Part shown: in pieces, positions 6,687 through 7,170 of the stretch
How the letters are laid out: every line of letters starts with the position of its first letter
How positions within the stretch are numbered: the first letter of the stretch is position 1
Source of the DNA: DASPRM01 sp035319065
GTDB taxonomy: Bacteria; Acidobacteriota; Terriglobia; Terriglobales; Acidobacteriaceae
DNA length: 7,170 nucleotides
NCBI GenBank assembly: GCA_035319065.1
Contig: DATHDM010000351.1
Location: 1-7,170 of the forward strand
Reading direction: 5' to 3'
The notes under the pieces: generated by a model
Database searches by the model: none
Seen by the model: only the letters and a program-made list of their open reading frames with translations
Told to the model about the DNA's origin: nothing
Translations under genes and position numbers: made by a program

Positions 6687-7170
6687 TCACCGCTTCCACT
6701 CCTCCATCATCTTCACAAAATCCTTGAACAGGTAATGCGAGTCGTGGGGGCCGGGCGAGGCTTCCGGGTGATACTGCACGCTGAACAGCGGCAGGTTGCG
6801 GTGGCGCAGGCCCTCCAGAGTGTTGTCGTTCAGGTCTACGTGGGTGAGCTCGACTTCGCTCGCGGGCAGCGAGTCGGGATCGACAGCGAAGTTGTGATTG
6901 TGAGCGGTGATTTCGACTTTGCCGGTGGCCAGCTGCTTGACCGGGTGATTTCCGCCGTGATGCCCGAACTTGAGCTTGTAGGTCTTGCCCCCGAGGGCGA
7001 GCCCGGTGAGCTGATGGCCGAGGCAGATGCCGAATACCGGCACGCGTCCCATCAGCACACGGATGTTTTCGACGGCGTAGCTGCAAGGCTCGGGATCGCC
7101 CGGGCCGTTGGAGAGAAAGATGCCGTCCGGCTTCAGCGTAAGCACGTCCTCGGCCATGGTTTCCGCCGGC
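6687..7170 (-). CDS. carA: Carbamoyl-phosphate synthase small subunit (glutaminase), 5' part off the window
   Basis: CarA hydrolyses glutamine and passes ammonia through a tunnel to CarB. Only the C-terminal class I glutamine amidotransferase domain is visible, about 160 codons. The frame runs open through the right edge: four codons (PAET) precede the internal Met at 7157, and E. coli CarA has a similar stretch there, so that Met is not the start. Visible motifs are DGIFLSNGPGDPEPCSYA, then GICLGHQ with the nucleophile Cys (codon 7025-7023), KFGHHGGNHPVK, the internal NHNFAVD, and QYHPEASPGPHD with the catalytic His (6770-6768) and Glu (6764-6762). The triad is intact. The missing upstream part would hold the CarA-specific N-terminal domain. 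The TGA at 6689-6687 leaves 112 bp before carB on the same strand, the usual carA-carB order. Confidence 0.97.
   Translation of the reverse strand, partial: PAETMAEDVLTLKPDGIFLSNGPGDPEPCSYAVENIRVLMGRVPVFGICLGHQLTGLALGGKTYKLKFGHHGGNHPVKQLATGKVEITAHNHNFAVDPDSLPASEVELTHVDLNDNTLEGLRHRNLPLFSVQYHPEASPGPHDSHYLFKDFVKMMEEWKR

Noticed and set aside
6574..7086. Minus-strand frame of 170 codons joining the carA end to the carB start
   Set aside because: It is a shifted frame through carA. The glutaminase triad lies in the other frame, and ending at 6574 next to the carB ATG is coincidental.

Overview
This 7.17 kb window carries four protein genes and looks like ordinary chromosomal DNA of a GC-rich, Gram-negative-type bacterium. 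From the protein style I would guess Acidobacteriota. That guess rests on general resemblance of the aldolase and hexosaminidase and was not tested by a search. No RNA gene, insertion sequence, integrase, CRISPR array, phage gene or long repeat was found, and neither codon use nor base composition suggests recent transfer.

Layout. Positions 1-919 (minus strand) hold the first 306 codons of a dihydrodipicolinate synthase/4-hydroxy-2-oxoglutarate aldolase family protein, whose C-terminus lies beyond the left edge. A divergent spacer of about 0.2 kb follows. Next, on the plus strand, is a secreted family 20 glycoside hydrolase (beta-N-acetylhexosaminidase), 1138-3183. It converges on carB (minus strand, 3290-6574) across a 106 bp spacer. 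carB encodes the large subunit of carbamoyl-phosphate synthase. Upstream of it on the same strand, 112 bp away, is the 3' part of carA (6687-7170), the glutaminase subunit, which enters from the right edge.

How the genes fit together. CarA and CarB form one enzyme. CarA releases ammonia from glutamine, and CarB makes carbamoyl phosphate from bicarbonate, ammonia and two ATP for pyrimidine and arginine synthesis. The two genes are probably co-transcribed, carA first. The hexosaminidase would cleave terminal N-acetylhexosamine residues from chitin-, peptidoglycan- or glycoprotein-derived oligosaccharides outside the cytoplasm. The divergent aldolase would act on a small 2-oxo acid in the cytoplasm. 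A metabolic link between these two genes is possible but only inferred from position.

I found no convincing new biological system. The observation most worth a second look is an in-frame stretch of about 60 extra residues in the aldolase, between the Schiff-base lysine region and the next barrel strand. The other findings are small: candidate hairpins in the three spacers, an Asp-to-Asn variation in the hexosaminidase, and non-E. coli residues in the CarB regulatory domain.
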